Part shown: piece after piece, positions 1 through 6,897 of the stretch
Layout of the letters: the number at the start of each line of letters is the position of its first letter
Numbering within the stretch: the first letter of the stretch is position 1
DNA from: Candidatus Aminicenantota bacterium
Lineage (GTDB): Bacteria > Acidobacteriota > Aminicenantia > Aminicenantales > Aminicenantaceae
Assembly: GCA_020348385.1 (NCBI GenBank)
Contig: CP070750.1
Location: forward strand, 3,372,113 to 3,409,707
Direction of reading: 5' to 3'
DNA length: 37,595 bases
Program-made: the position numbers and the translations under genes
Notes under the pieces: model-generated
Database searches by the model: none
What the model saw: only the letters and a program-made list of their open reading frames with translations
What the model was told of the DNA's origin: nothing

Positions 1-1403
1 ATTGGACTCCTGACGGAAAGCACATCCTGGTCCGGTTCCTTGAAAAACCATTCAAATTCGGGCTCGTGTCCGCTGCAGACGGCTCATTGCGCATCATCAA
101 AGAGATCGACATTTTAGAACCCCATAATAATCCGAAAGGAGGGAAATTCTCGCCTGATGGGAAATACATCGCCTATGATTCCCAACAAAATGCAGATTCA
201 CCCAATCATGATATTTTTATATTCTCTCCGGATGGAACAATCGATGCTCCGTTGGCCCCTCACCCCGCCCATGAATCCCTTGTCGGATGGTCACCGGATG
301 GAAAGATGATCATTTTCAAAAGCGATCGAACAGGAACGATAGACTTGTGGCTCATTCCCGTCGAAAACGGCAAACCAAAAGGAGATCCTGTTCTTTTGCG
401 GAGGAATATAGGCGCTGTTGATCCACTGGGAATAACACGAAATGGCTCTTTCTATTACAACATTGGTGGGGGCTTGCGATCGGATGTTTACACCGCTGCC
501 ATAAATCACAACACTGGTGAAATCATCAGTTTACCGAAAAAATTAGCCTTAACCTTTGAGGGAAAAAACAGCGGGCCCGTCTGGTCGCCTGATGGAAAAC
601 ACATTGTATATGTTTCCAAGCGGAGGCCATCTGATCGCCGGATTCTCTGTATTTACTCTGTGGAAACAGGAAAAATCCATGAAATTCCGCACAAAAGTCA
701 AATAGCGTTTCCTCGATGGTCCCCTGACGGCCGCTTTCTTATTGTTTATGTCTTGGGCGAAGGAATTTTTAAAGTCGATGTGCAAACCGGAGATTTCAGC
801 CTTTTGATTGAACCAAAAGGACAGCGGGCAGCTAATCTTGCTCCCGATAACAATTCGTTGTTTTTTATCCGGTTTAATCGGGGAGAAATAGTCACTCAGG
901 TGTTGGCTTGCGATCTTAGCACTGGGGAGGAAATAGAGCTATGCAGTGTACCGCTTTATCCTCACAATTTGGTCCTCTCTCGCGATGGCAGGCAATTAGC
1001 TCTGATTTGTTCGGAAAATCCTTACGAGAATAAAGAAAAGAAACATATGCTGAAAATCATACCTGTTGACGGTGGAGATGTGAAAGAAAGGCTCAGCTTT
1101 ATGCAGGTAGGAGGTTGGGGACTAGTGGATGTTTCTTGGTCTCCTGATGGACAGCATATTTACTTTGACAGGATCTCATCGAAAAAACCAACGGTTGGCC
1201 CTCCTGATTGGGAATTGTGGAGAGTCCCTGTCGAGAGTGGAGATGCCGAAAACTTGGGACTAACGATGAAAAAACTACCTACTTTTTCGATTCATCCTGA
1301 CGGACAACAGATTGTTTTGTCCGCATACACTTTTGGTGCAGCCCCATCGCCTGAAGTCTGGGTCATGGAGAACTTCCTCCCAAAAACGGATAAAAAGAAA
1401 TAA
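1..1403 (+). CDS. PD40/TolB-like beta-propeller protein, 5' end outside window
   Basis: The reading frame is already open at base 3 and reads WTPDGKHILVRF, a propeller repeat, so the gene starts before the window and the GTG at 66 is not its true start. About 466 residues are visible. Repeated SPDGK/SPDGR/SPDGQ motifs, each followed by a hydrophobic strand (SPDGKYIAYDS, SPDGKHIVYVSKR, SPDGRFLIVYV, SPDGQHIYFDR), are the PD40/WD40-like signature of TolB-type propellers. Related proteins often carry an N-terminal winged-helix, kinase or peptidase module, but any such module lies outside the window. The visible part has no catalytic signature and no membrane segment. A scaffold or ligand-binding role is inferred. 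It could equally be the propeller of a prolyl-oligopeptidase-type protein, but no C-terminal hydrolase domain follows the last repeat, so I consider this unlikely. Confidence 0.85.
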   Translation, partial: WTPDGKHILVRFLEKPFKFGLVSAADGSLRIIKEIDILEPHNNPKGGKFSPDGKYIAYDSQQNADSPNHDIFIFSPDGTIDAPLAPHPAHESLVGWSPDGKMIIFKSDRTGTIDLWLIPVENGKPKGDPVLLRRNIGAVDPLGITRNGSFYYNIGGGLRSDVYTAAINHNTGEIISLPKKLALTFEGKNSGPVWSPDGKHIVYVSKRRPSDRRILCIYSVETGKIHEIPHKSQIAFPRWSPDGRFLIVYVLGEGIFKVDVQTGDFSLLIEPKGQRAANLAPDNNSLFFIRFNRGEIVTQVLACDLSTGEEIELCSVPLYPHNLVLSRDGRQLALICSENPYENKEKKHMLKIIPVDGGDVKERLSFMQVGGWGLVDVSWSPDGQHIYFDRISSKKPTVGPPDWELWRVPVESGDAENLGLTMKKLPTFSIHPDGQQIVLSAYTFGAAPSPEVWVMENFLPKTDKKK

Positions 1404-1423
1404 AATAGAACCGTCCCCATTTC
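1404..1423. repeat. REP-like motif TAGAACCGTCCCCATTT
   Basis: Directly after the propeller gene's stop codon lies TAGAACCGTCCCCATTT (1406-1422), whose complement reads AAATGGGGACGGTTCTA. From memory this closely resembles a dispersed palindromic repeat common in bacterial genomes and often linked to REP-associated (RAYT/IS200-like) transposases. Only one half-unit is seen here and no transposase is nearby, so it would be a solitary remnant. Confidence 0.4.
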
Positions 1424-1466
1424 TTTGCTGGCTCTGTTGCTCCATTCCTATTATAATTAGCGAGAT

Positions 1467-1745
1467 ATGACTGAGGATGATCCGGTAAAGATCCCCATCG
1501 ATGGTGTGCTGGACCTGCACACGTTTCATCCCAAGGATGTGAAAGATCTTGTTCCAGAATATTTGAGGGAATGTCGAAGCCAAGGCATTTATCATGTCCG
1601 GATCATTCATGGCAAGGGAACCGGAACACTCCGGAAGATCGTTCACAGTCTTCTTGAAAAAGATCCACATGTCTTGCACTTCCAAACCGCTCTTTATGAT
1701 GGGGGGAGTTGGGGTGCCACCGAAGTCGAGCTGCGTCGCGAGTAA
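1467..1745 (+). CDS. Smr-domain protein (MutS2 C-terminal-like)
   Basis: This 92-residue protein is almost entirely one Smr domain. The three hallmarks are visible: LDLHTFHP near residue 12 (family LDLHG), HGKGTGTLR around residues 49-57, and GGSWGATEVELR at the C-terminus (family GG.GAT.V). Smr domains bind branched or nicked DNA, or RNA, and several are nucleases. In MutS2 the domain is fused to an ATPase, whereas here it stands alone, as in many small bacterial Smr proteins. The second LDLH glycine is replaced by threonine, a mild deviation. The start is ATG 1467 with only a weak upstream purine stretch. The gene follows the propeller gene by 63 bases in the same direction and may be co-transcribed with it. 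Family assignment is firm; the exact substrate is not known. Confidence 0.88.
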   Translation: MTEDDPVKIPIDGVLDLHTFHPKDVKDLVPEYLRECRSQGIYHVRIIHGKGTGTLRKIVHSLLEKDPHVLHFQTALYDGGSWGATEVELRRE

Positions 1746-1758
1746 AATCTTTTTTTCG

Positions 1759-1779
1759 TGATCTGCCGTTACCAGATCA
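1759..1779. other. Perfect 7-bp inverted repeat TGATCTG/CAGATCA
   Basis: TGATCTG (1759-1765) and CAGATCA (1773-1779) form a perfect inverted repeat with a 7-base loop, 14 bases after the Smr stop codon and about 30 bases before the next promoter. No T-tract follows on either strand, so it is a poor intrinsic terminator. It could be a weak 3' hairpin or a regulator site. Confidence 0.3.
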
Positions 1780-1809
1780 TCAAACCCTAATTTTCAATCA
1801 ATTTTTATC

Positions 1810-1839
1810 TTGACATACAATTTTTGCTTTATATATAGT
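1810..1839 (+). promoter_or_regulatory. Sigma-70-type promoter of the small membrane protein gene
   Basis: A perfect -35 box TTGACA (1810-1815) is followed by TATATA (1832-1837, 16-base spacer) or TATAGT (1834-1839, 18-base spacer). Transcription would start near 1845, leaving a leader of about 138 bases before the ATG at 1983. This is among the best promoter matches in the window. Confidence 0.65.
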
Positions 1840-1867
1840 ATGGACACCTCGGGGAGAAGCAGAAATC

Positions 1868-1906
1868 ATGCCCAGATTGATTCGAATAGTTGCCCTTTCT
1901 TACTGA
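1868..1906 (+). CDS. Possible 12-codon leader peptide
   Basis: Within the predicted 5' leader is ATG plus 11 codons and TGA, encoding MPRLIRIVALSY. GGGGAG (1851-1856) lies 11 bases upstream as a possible ribosome-binding site. The stop codon is 8 bases before the left arm of a terminator-like hairpin, the layout expected of a translation-coupled attenuator. The peptide has no run of one amino acid, so no obvious regulatory codon can be named. A short ORF like this can arise by chance; the support is its position between promoter and hairpin. Confidence 0.3.
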   Translation: MPRLIRIVALSY

Positions 1907-1914
1907 TGTTGCCT

Positions 1915-1943
1915 AGACAGGGATCTATATTCCTGTCTTTTTT
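1915..1943 (+). terminator. Terminator-like hairpin inside a 5' leader (candidate attenuator)
   Basis: AGACAGGGA (1915-1923) pairs with TTCCTGTCT (1930-1938) to give a 9-bp stem with one G-T wobble and a 6-base loop. Together with the stem's last base, five further T residues follow (1938-1943). This is a good intrinsic terminator, but it lies between a promoter (1810) and the gene it should serve (1983). CTATATT (1925-1931) can pair instead with AATATAG (1944-1950), which would break the stem. It may be a riboswitch or attenuator, or the 3' end of a separate RNA of about 100 bases. Confidence 0.55.
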
Positions 1944-1982
1944 AATATAGGTGATATTTTCAATTTTCCATAAGGAGGAAAA

Positions 1983-2360
1983 ATGGCAAAGATTATTCTG
2001 ATTCTTGCGGGTATCCTGGAACTTGTATTCCGAGGGCTGCCAGCCTTCTTTGGCAATGAAACAACTGCGGGTTGGTTTGGGCTTGAGTACATCGAAGAGG
2101 CTTTGATTTATGTTCATCCGTATGGTGCTCTTCTGATTGCTTTTGGTCTGCTGCTTATCATCATATCCAAGGATCCCGTTAAGTACAGAGTTGTTATGGA
2201 TATTGCGATTCTGCGCTTTATCCTTGGTCCTATTGCACTCCTGTACACCAAATTCACGGTGGGTTTGTTCACGACTTTCTGGTGGGTTCACCTGTGTCTT
2301 GATGTTCTCTTCGTGATTCTTTTGATTCTTGCTCGGCCCAAAAAAGCTGCCACGGCATAA
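1983..2360 (+). CDS. Small four-helix inner-membrane protein, unknown function
   Basis: I do not recognise this 125-residue protein by name. It has about four hydrophobic segments: residues 2-18 (starting AKIILILAGILELVF), 43-60 (ALLIAFGLLLIIIS), 68-90 (VVMDIAILRFILGPIALLY) and 97-118 (WWVHLCLDVLFVILLILA). It ends in a short basic tail, RPKKAATA. A very good ribosome-binding site (AAGGAGG) sits just before ATG 1983, which fixes the start. It is monocistronic, with a strong promoter and a leader containing a terminator-like hairpin, so its expression is probably conditional. The layout resembles small DUF-type membrane proteins such as DoxX-like ones, but no DoxX signature could be confirmed. 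Confidence 0.75.
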   Translation: MAKIILILAGILELVFRGLPAFFGNETTAGWFGLEYIEEALIYVHPYGALLIAFGLLLIIISKDPVKYRVVMDIAILRFILGPIALLYTKFTVGLFTTFWWVHLCLDVLFVILLILARPKKAATA

Positions 2361-2412
2361 CCAAACGTTTTCATCTCAAAACTTCTCTTTTGAAGATTTG
2401 CTTTCATCCAGG

Positions 2413-2436
2413 AAAAATTGCGTCAAAAATTGCTTC
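2413..2436. repeat. Tandem 12-base direct repeat
   Basis: AAAAATTGCGTC is followed immediately by AAAAATTGCTTC, two copies with one mismatch, in the 282-base gap between the small membrane protein and the kinase gene. It may be a chance A-rich repeat or a tandem regulator site. I could not find a convincing sigma-70 promoter in the rest of this AT-rich gap. Confidence 0.3.
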
Positions 2437-2642
2437 AGGTAAACATTAGTATTTAACTCCATCTTCCTCCCGAAGCGGAATTCTTGGCAAAAGAATATTT
2501 GTTAAGAAGTAGAGTTATTTCCCATATTTGCTTTATTGCATTTTTTTGTGTGAATTGATATTCTTTTACCGATATAAAAAGGGCTAGACTTTTATACGAC
2601 TAATATAAATAGCAGGAATATTTCACTATTTTGCCGAGGATA

Positions 2643-5600
2643 ATGAAAAAAAAGTCAACGAAAAAAGAAACCGCGAAAAAAAAGCCCGATAAGAAAAAAC
2701 CTGCAAGAAAAAAACCAGCCGAGAAACAACCTCATTTAGCAAAATGCCCCGATTGTGGCTATGAAAATCCCGTCGATGCGATCTATTGCGGCAAATGCGC
2801 GAATATGATCATTCTGAAACGTCAGGATCAGGAACCTCCTCCTGAACTCATTCCCGAACCTCCTCCCGAAATTGCAGAGGAACTTGTGGAAGAAGTTGAG
2901 GAGGAAATTGAGGAGGAACCTGCTGATCTCACCAAAACCATAGAATCTCCTACCGACGAGCTGGCCACAGGAACCACTTTTGCCGGTCGATACCAGATCA
3001 TCGAAGAGTTGGGAAAGGGAGGCATGGGCCGCGTTTACAAAGCCCTCGATAAAGAGATCGATGAGAAGGTCGCCCTCAAACTCATCCGGCCCGAGATCGC
3101 ATCCAACGAAAAAATGATCCGGCGCTTCCGGAAAGAGCTTAAAACCGCCCGCCAGATTTCTAACAAAAATGTCTGCCGGATGTATGACATCGGGATAAAA
3201 AAGGGAACCCGTTACATAACGATGGAGTATGTATCGGGCGAAGATTTGAAGAGTTCGATGAAACGAATGGGACAGTTCACTGTCGGAAAGGCCGTGTTCA
3301 CGGCCAAACAGATATGCGAGGGGCTTGCCGAAGCACACAAATTGGGAATCGTACATCGGGATCTCAAGCCCCAGAACATCATGATAGATGAATTCGGTAA
3401 CGTGCGAATCATGGATTTTGGAATCGCCCGCACTCTTAAATCAGAAGATATCACCAAACCGGGTGAAATTATCGGCACGCGAGTTTATATGTCGCCGGAA
3501 CAGACCGAAGCCAAAGATGTTGACCAGCGGTCGGATATTTACTCGGTCGGCCTGATCCTGTACGAGATGCTGGCAAACAGGCTGCCCTTCGAAGAAGATA
3601 TCCCGTTGAGCGTCGCCACGAGACATATGGACCGGATTCTCAAGGGCCCGAGGGAATACAATCCCCAAGTTCCTGAGGATCTTAACCGGCTGATTCTCAA
3701 GTGCCTGGAGAAAGATAAAGACAAAAGATACCAGAGCACAGAAGAACTTTTCGCGGATTTAGACAAAATCGATTCGGGAATTTCCACTGCAGAAAGAGTT
3801 GTGCCCGAGAGGTTGCCCTCCACATCGAGAGAAATAACCGTCAAATTCGATCTCCAGAAGCTTCTAGTTCCGGGTGTGATCGCTGTTGCTGTCATTATCA
3901 TTGGTGTTTTGATCTGGCAGCTTTTTCTGAAGAAGGGCTTATCCGTCCCAGAGGGCAAACCGTCTCTGGCCGTCATGTACTTCAAGAACAACACAGGAGA
4001 TGCCAATCTCGACCACTGGAGGGAGATGATCGCGGACTCCTTTGTGGCAGATCTCAATCAATCCAAATACATCGACGTGATGAGCAGTGAAAGACTGTTT
4101 CAGATTCTGGGCGAATTGAATCAGCTAAAAGCAAGCACATACTCTTCCAATGTGCTGAAACAGGTGGCCTTCCGAGGAGCCGTCAACCACATTTTGGTGG
4201 GAGATTACGCCAAAGCAGGGGAGACCATACGCATCCATGTGAACCTCTTGGATGTCCGAAGGGATAAGACCATCGCTTCTGAATCGGAAGAAGGAACTGG
4301 GGAAGAAAGCATTTTTCCGATGGTGGATAGGCTGACAAAAAAAATCAAGGAGCGCTTCGATCTCACAGACGAAGAACTCGCCGATGATTTGGATCGCGAG
4401 GTCGCTCAGATCACCACGACTTCTCCAGAAGCCTTCAAATATTATGTGGAAGGGAGAAGGAAACACATCGAAGGGGAATACCGTCAGAGCATCCAGTTGA
4501 TGGAAAGGGCTGTTGCCATCGATCCCGAGTTTGCCATGGCTTATAGATCCCTGTCTGTTAGCTATTCCAGCATGGGTCTTTCTCCTCAGCGAACAGAATA
4601 CATCCAGAAAGCCATGGAGTTGAGTGACCGACTATCAGAAAGAGAATTGTACCAGATTCAAGGAGATTTTTTCTATGAATCCGAGGAAACCTATGATCAG
4701 GCGGTAGAAGCTTACACAAAATTGCTTAACCTGTATCCAGATGATACGACTGCCGGACACAATCTCGCATTGATCTACTACAATGTCCAAGAATTGGACA
4801 GGGCTCTGGAGCATTTGGAGAGGAGTGTGGAGGCGGGGACGGAGTTTGTCGGAACTTACACTACCATCGCCGATGTTCACATGATGAAGGGACAGTATGA
4901 TAAGGCAGAAGAAATTTTAAGATATTATTTGGAGAATGTGTCCAATAATTCCTGGGTCCATCAATATCTCGTCTTCAATTATATTTGTCAAAGGCAATTT
5001 CATATCGCCAAAGCCCAACTGGATATAGCCGTTCCCTTAGCTCCGACACACCGGCGAAGCTTTTATCTGAAAGGTGTGTACAACACGTTCACTGAAACCT
5101 TCCTGGAAGCAGAAAAAGAATTCCCGAAAGCCACTGAAGATAAAGAGGCCGCGGGAGCTTATCTAGGATATCATGGGCTGGCGAACGTGTCCCTCTTTCA
5201 AGGCCGCTTCAGGGATTCGATGACACAACTCCAAAGCATCATCTCGTTCTCTCAAAATATCGGCGTCCCATGGGTGGAATCCCAGGCGCGGTCGATATTG
5301 GGCTTTCGTCTGATGGCTTCCCGCCGTTATCAAGAAGCTTTAAGAGAATTCAACAAAGCAAGGGATATGGGAGCTCAGGCCCGAAGACTGGATTTGCAAA
5401 GGTTGGCCTTGCATTATAAAGGATTGGCTTATTTGAGAATGAGGTCTCGGACCAGAGCCTTGAGAACAGCCGAGGAGCTCAAAACCGCCATCGAAGGTGG
5501 GATTCATCAAAAGGAAGTAAGGCGTTACCATCATCTGATGGGTTTAATAGAACTGGATCGAAAAAAATTTCCTGAGGCGATCGAGCATCTGGAAACAGCG

Positions 5601-5951
5601 TTGACTCTTCTGCCTGCTGAATGTTCATCATGGACTGAGGGGCATATTGATAATAACCATGCTCTCTACTTGGATTCTCTGGCCTCGGCCTATTACCGAT
5701 CAGGGGATCTGGAAAAAGCCGTTGCGTATTATGAAAAATTGACGATGCTGACCACCGGCCGGTTTTACTTCGGCAGCATTTATGCCAAAAGTTTTTACAC
5801 ACTCGGAAGAATTTGCCAGCAGTTGGGAAACAGTGCCAAGGCCGAGGAAAATTATAATAAATTTCTAGCCCTCTGGTTTAACGCGGATTCGAACATTTCC
5901 GAAGTCAGCGATGCCCAGAAACGTCTCTCCGGGCTCAACAGAATTCCTTGA
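2643..5951 (+). CDS. Zinc-ribbon/Ser-Thr kinase/TolB-like/TPR receptor kinase
   Basis: This 1102-residue membrane kinase is probably a sensor or signalling hub. In order it has: a Lys-rich N-terminus; a zinc ribbon with CPDC and CGKC (residues 35-52); an acidic Pro/Glu linker; and a Hanks-type kinase domain (about 116-375). The kinase has a glycine loop GKGGMGRVY, the ATP-binding lysine in VALKLI, HRDLKPQN (His237), DFG and MSPEQ, so all catalytic residues are present. One transmembrane helix follows (about 406-430), then a TolB/FlgO-like domain (about 438-565, SLAVMYFKNNTGD) and TPR repeats to the C-terminus. The zinc ribbon and kinase should be cytoplasmic and the TolB-like/TPR part periplasmic. 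ATG 2643 is preferred over TTG 2631, but neither has an ideally spaced ribosome-binding site: GAGG is only 3 bases from the ATG. Such PknB-TPR proteins are abundant in Acidobacteriota-like genomes. Its substrates are unknown. Confidence 0.92.
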   Translation: MKKKSTKKETAKKKPDKKKPARKKPAEKQPHLAKCPDCGYENPVDAIYCGKCANMIILKRQDQEPPPELIPEPPPEIAEELVEEVEEEIEEEPADLTKTIESPTDELATGTTFAGRYQIIEELGKGGMGRVYKALDKEIDEKVALKLIRPEIASNEKMIRRFRKELKTARQISNKNVCRMYDIGIKKGTRYITMEYVSGEDLKSSMKRMGQFTVGKAVFTAKQICEGLAEAHKLGIVHRDLKPQNIMIDEFGNVRIMDFGIARTLKSEDITKPGEIIGTRVYMSPEQTEAKDVDQRSDIYSVGLILYEMLANRLPFEEDIPLSVATRHMDRILKGPREYNPQVPEDLNRLILKCLEKDKDKRYQSTEELFADLDKIDSGISTAERVVPERLPSTSREITVKFDLQKLLVPGVIAVAVIIIGVLIWQLFLKKGLSVPEGKPSLAVMYFKNNTGDANLDHWREMIADSFVADLNQSKYIDVMSSERLFQILGELNQLKASTYSSNVLKQVAFRGAVNHILVGDYAKAGETIRIHVNLLDVRRDKTIASESEEGTGEESIFPMVDRLTKKIKERFDLTDEELADDLDREVAQITTTSPEAFKYYVEGRRKHIEGEYRQSIQLMERAVAIDPEFAMAYRSLSVSYSSMGLSPQRTEYIQKAMELSDRLSERELYQIQGDFFYESEETYDQAVEAYTKLLNLYPDDTTAGHNLALIYYNVQELDRALEHLERSVEAGTEFVGTYTTIADVHMMKGQYDKAEEILRYYLENVSNNSWVHQYLVFNYICQRQFHIAKAQLDIAVPLAPTHRRSFYLKGVYNTFTETFLEAEKEFPKATEDKEAAGAYLGYHGLANVSLFQGRFRDSMTQLQSIISFSQNIGVPWVESQARSILGFRLMASRRYQEALREFNKARDMGAQARRLDLQRLALHYKGLAYLRMRSRTRALRTAEELKTAIEGGIHQKEVRRYHHLMGLIELDRKKFPEAIEHLETALTLLPAECSSWTEGHIDNNHALYLDSLASAYYRSGDLEKAVAYYEKLTMLTTGRFYFGSIYAKSFYTLGRICQQLGNSAKAEENYNKFLALWFNADSNISEVSDAQKRLSGLNRIP

Positions 5952-6014
5952 AAATGAAATATATCAGGTATCATGTTTTTAATATGATTTGAGAATAAAA
6001 CAGGAGGTCTGGCC

Positions 6015-6314
6015 ATGTTTGCGAGAGTAACCTCAGCCGAAATTTTTGAAGAAAAAATAGATCAGTTTATTGAAATCTACAAAGAATACGTGGTTCCGGA
6101 GGCAAAAAGACAAAAAGGATTTAGAGGAATGAACCTTCTGGTTGACAGAAAAACAGGGAGCGGTATGGCTATCTCCTATTGGGAAAGCGAAGAGGATGCT
6201 TTGGCCAATGAAAGGAGTCTATACTACCAAGAACAAGTCGCGAGATTCATCTCTTTTTTTGAAAGACAACCCATCCGCGAAGGTTATGACGTTCCGGTTT
6301 ACGAAAAACAATAA
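6015..6314 (+). CDS. ABM-like small alpha/beta-barrel protein, copy 1
   Basis: This 99-residue protein has the pattern of the antibiotic biosynthesis monooxygenase (ABM) / dimeric ferredoxin-like fold: an N-terminal strand MFARVTSAEI, a helix, VVPEAKRQKGFRGMNLLVD, a GMAISYWES strand and a second helix. Proteins of this fold act as cofactor-free monooxygenases or haem-degrading enzymes, or as small ligand-binding proteins. No haem or catalytic residue can be assigned here, so the reaction is unknown. ATG 6015 is preceded by AGGAGG. It lies 63 bases after the kinase gene in the same direction and next to a paralogue at 6396. The two share MFAR at the start, AQKG/RQKG, and the string SLYYQEQ. 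Confidence 0.75.
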   Translation: MFARVTSAEIFEEKIDQFIEIYKEYVVPEAKRQKGFRGMNLLVDRKTGSGMAISYWESEEDALANERSLYYQEQVARFISFFERQPIREGYDVPVYEKQ

Positions 6315-6395
6315 TAGGGAAAACATAGCTTTTGTTTTGTTATTTTATTAAGATGTAAACATAAACGGGAAATTAAGATAAGGGAGGGATGAGTC

Positions 6396-6689
6396 ATGTT
6401 TGCACGCACCACAACCGTCCAATTCAAAATTGCTTTCATAGATAAAGCTCTTGAAGTTTACAGGAAAAGCATCGTTCCCGCCGCTCAGGCACAAAAAGGA
6501 TTATCAGAGCTAACTTTTCTCATAGATAGAGATACAGGTAAGGCCATATCGATTGCTATTTGGGAAACCGAACAAGATGCAAAAGCCAATGAGGAGAGTC
6601 TATATTACCAGGAACAATTGATCAAACTGAGGAGCTTCTACGCAAATCCGCCGATCAAAGAAGGATTTGAAGTCTTTTTCAAAGCTTAA
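6396..6689 (+). CDS. ABM-like small alpha/beta-barrel protein, copy 2
   Basis: This 97-residue tandem paralogue of the preceding gene has the same layout: MFARTTTVQFK, SIVPAAQAQKGLSELTFLID, ISIAIWETEQDAKANEESLYYQEQ, and a C-terminal PPIKEGFEVFF that matches QPIREGYDVPV in copy 1. AGGGAGGG precedes ATG 6396 by about 8 bases. The divergence between copies is large enough to suggest an old duplication with separate functions, or a heterodimer, since the fold normally dimerises. The gene ends directly against a G-rich repeat: its TAA is at 6687-6689 and the repeat begins at 6691. The ABM-fold call rests on pattern only; the catalytic role is unassigned. Confidence 0.75.
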   Translation: MFARTTTVQFKIAFIDKALEVYRKSIVPAAQAQKGLSELTFLIDRDTGKAISIAIWETEQDAKANEESLYYQEQLIKLRSFYANPPIKEGFEVFFKA

Positions 6690-6690
6690 G

Positions 6691-6852
6691 CTGAATTATT
6701 TATGACTTTTTTCCCTGCGAGCGAGCCAATATCTCTGGGTGGGGTGGGTTGGCTTGCCATTTGTAATTTGTTGTGATATTCCATATACTCCCAATCCTGA
6801 ATTATTAACAAAAAATGCCTGATTGTTTGCGAGTACCAGGTAATTACTCAGG
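6691..6852. repeat. G-rich palindromic intergenic repeat, mosaic copy
   Basis: This stretch between the ABM pair and the metalloprotease gene holds two related pieces. The first begins CTGAATTATTTATG (6691-6704). It then has GCGAGCCAA (6721-6729) paired with TTGGCTTGC (6749-6757), enclosing a loop with GGGTGGGGTGGG (6737-6748). The second (6796-6852) begins CCTGAATTATTAAC and ends TAATTACTCAGG, imperfect inverted ends (10 of 12 positions). Bases 6705-6744 resemble about 40 bases of the element at 17513-17654 (TTTTTT-CCCT-GCGAGCCAA-CTGGGTGGGG order). It has no coding capacity and looks like a MITE- or REP-like element. Confidence 0.6.
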
Positions 6853-6897
6853 GTATATCATGAGAAAATTGGACAAAACCAGCAAAGGAGGCATTCT

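Noticed and set aside
2363..2372. AAACGTTT core like the TetR operators, after the small membrane protein
   Set aside because: Only the 8-base core matches, it is single and lies at a 3' end, so chance is the better explanation.
2736..3356. Minus-strand ORF of 206 codons inside the kinase gene
   Set aside because: It is the complement of the kinase domain and has no motif or ribosome-binding site.
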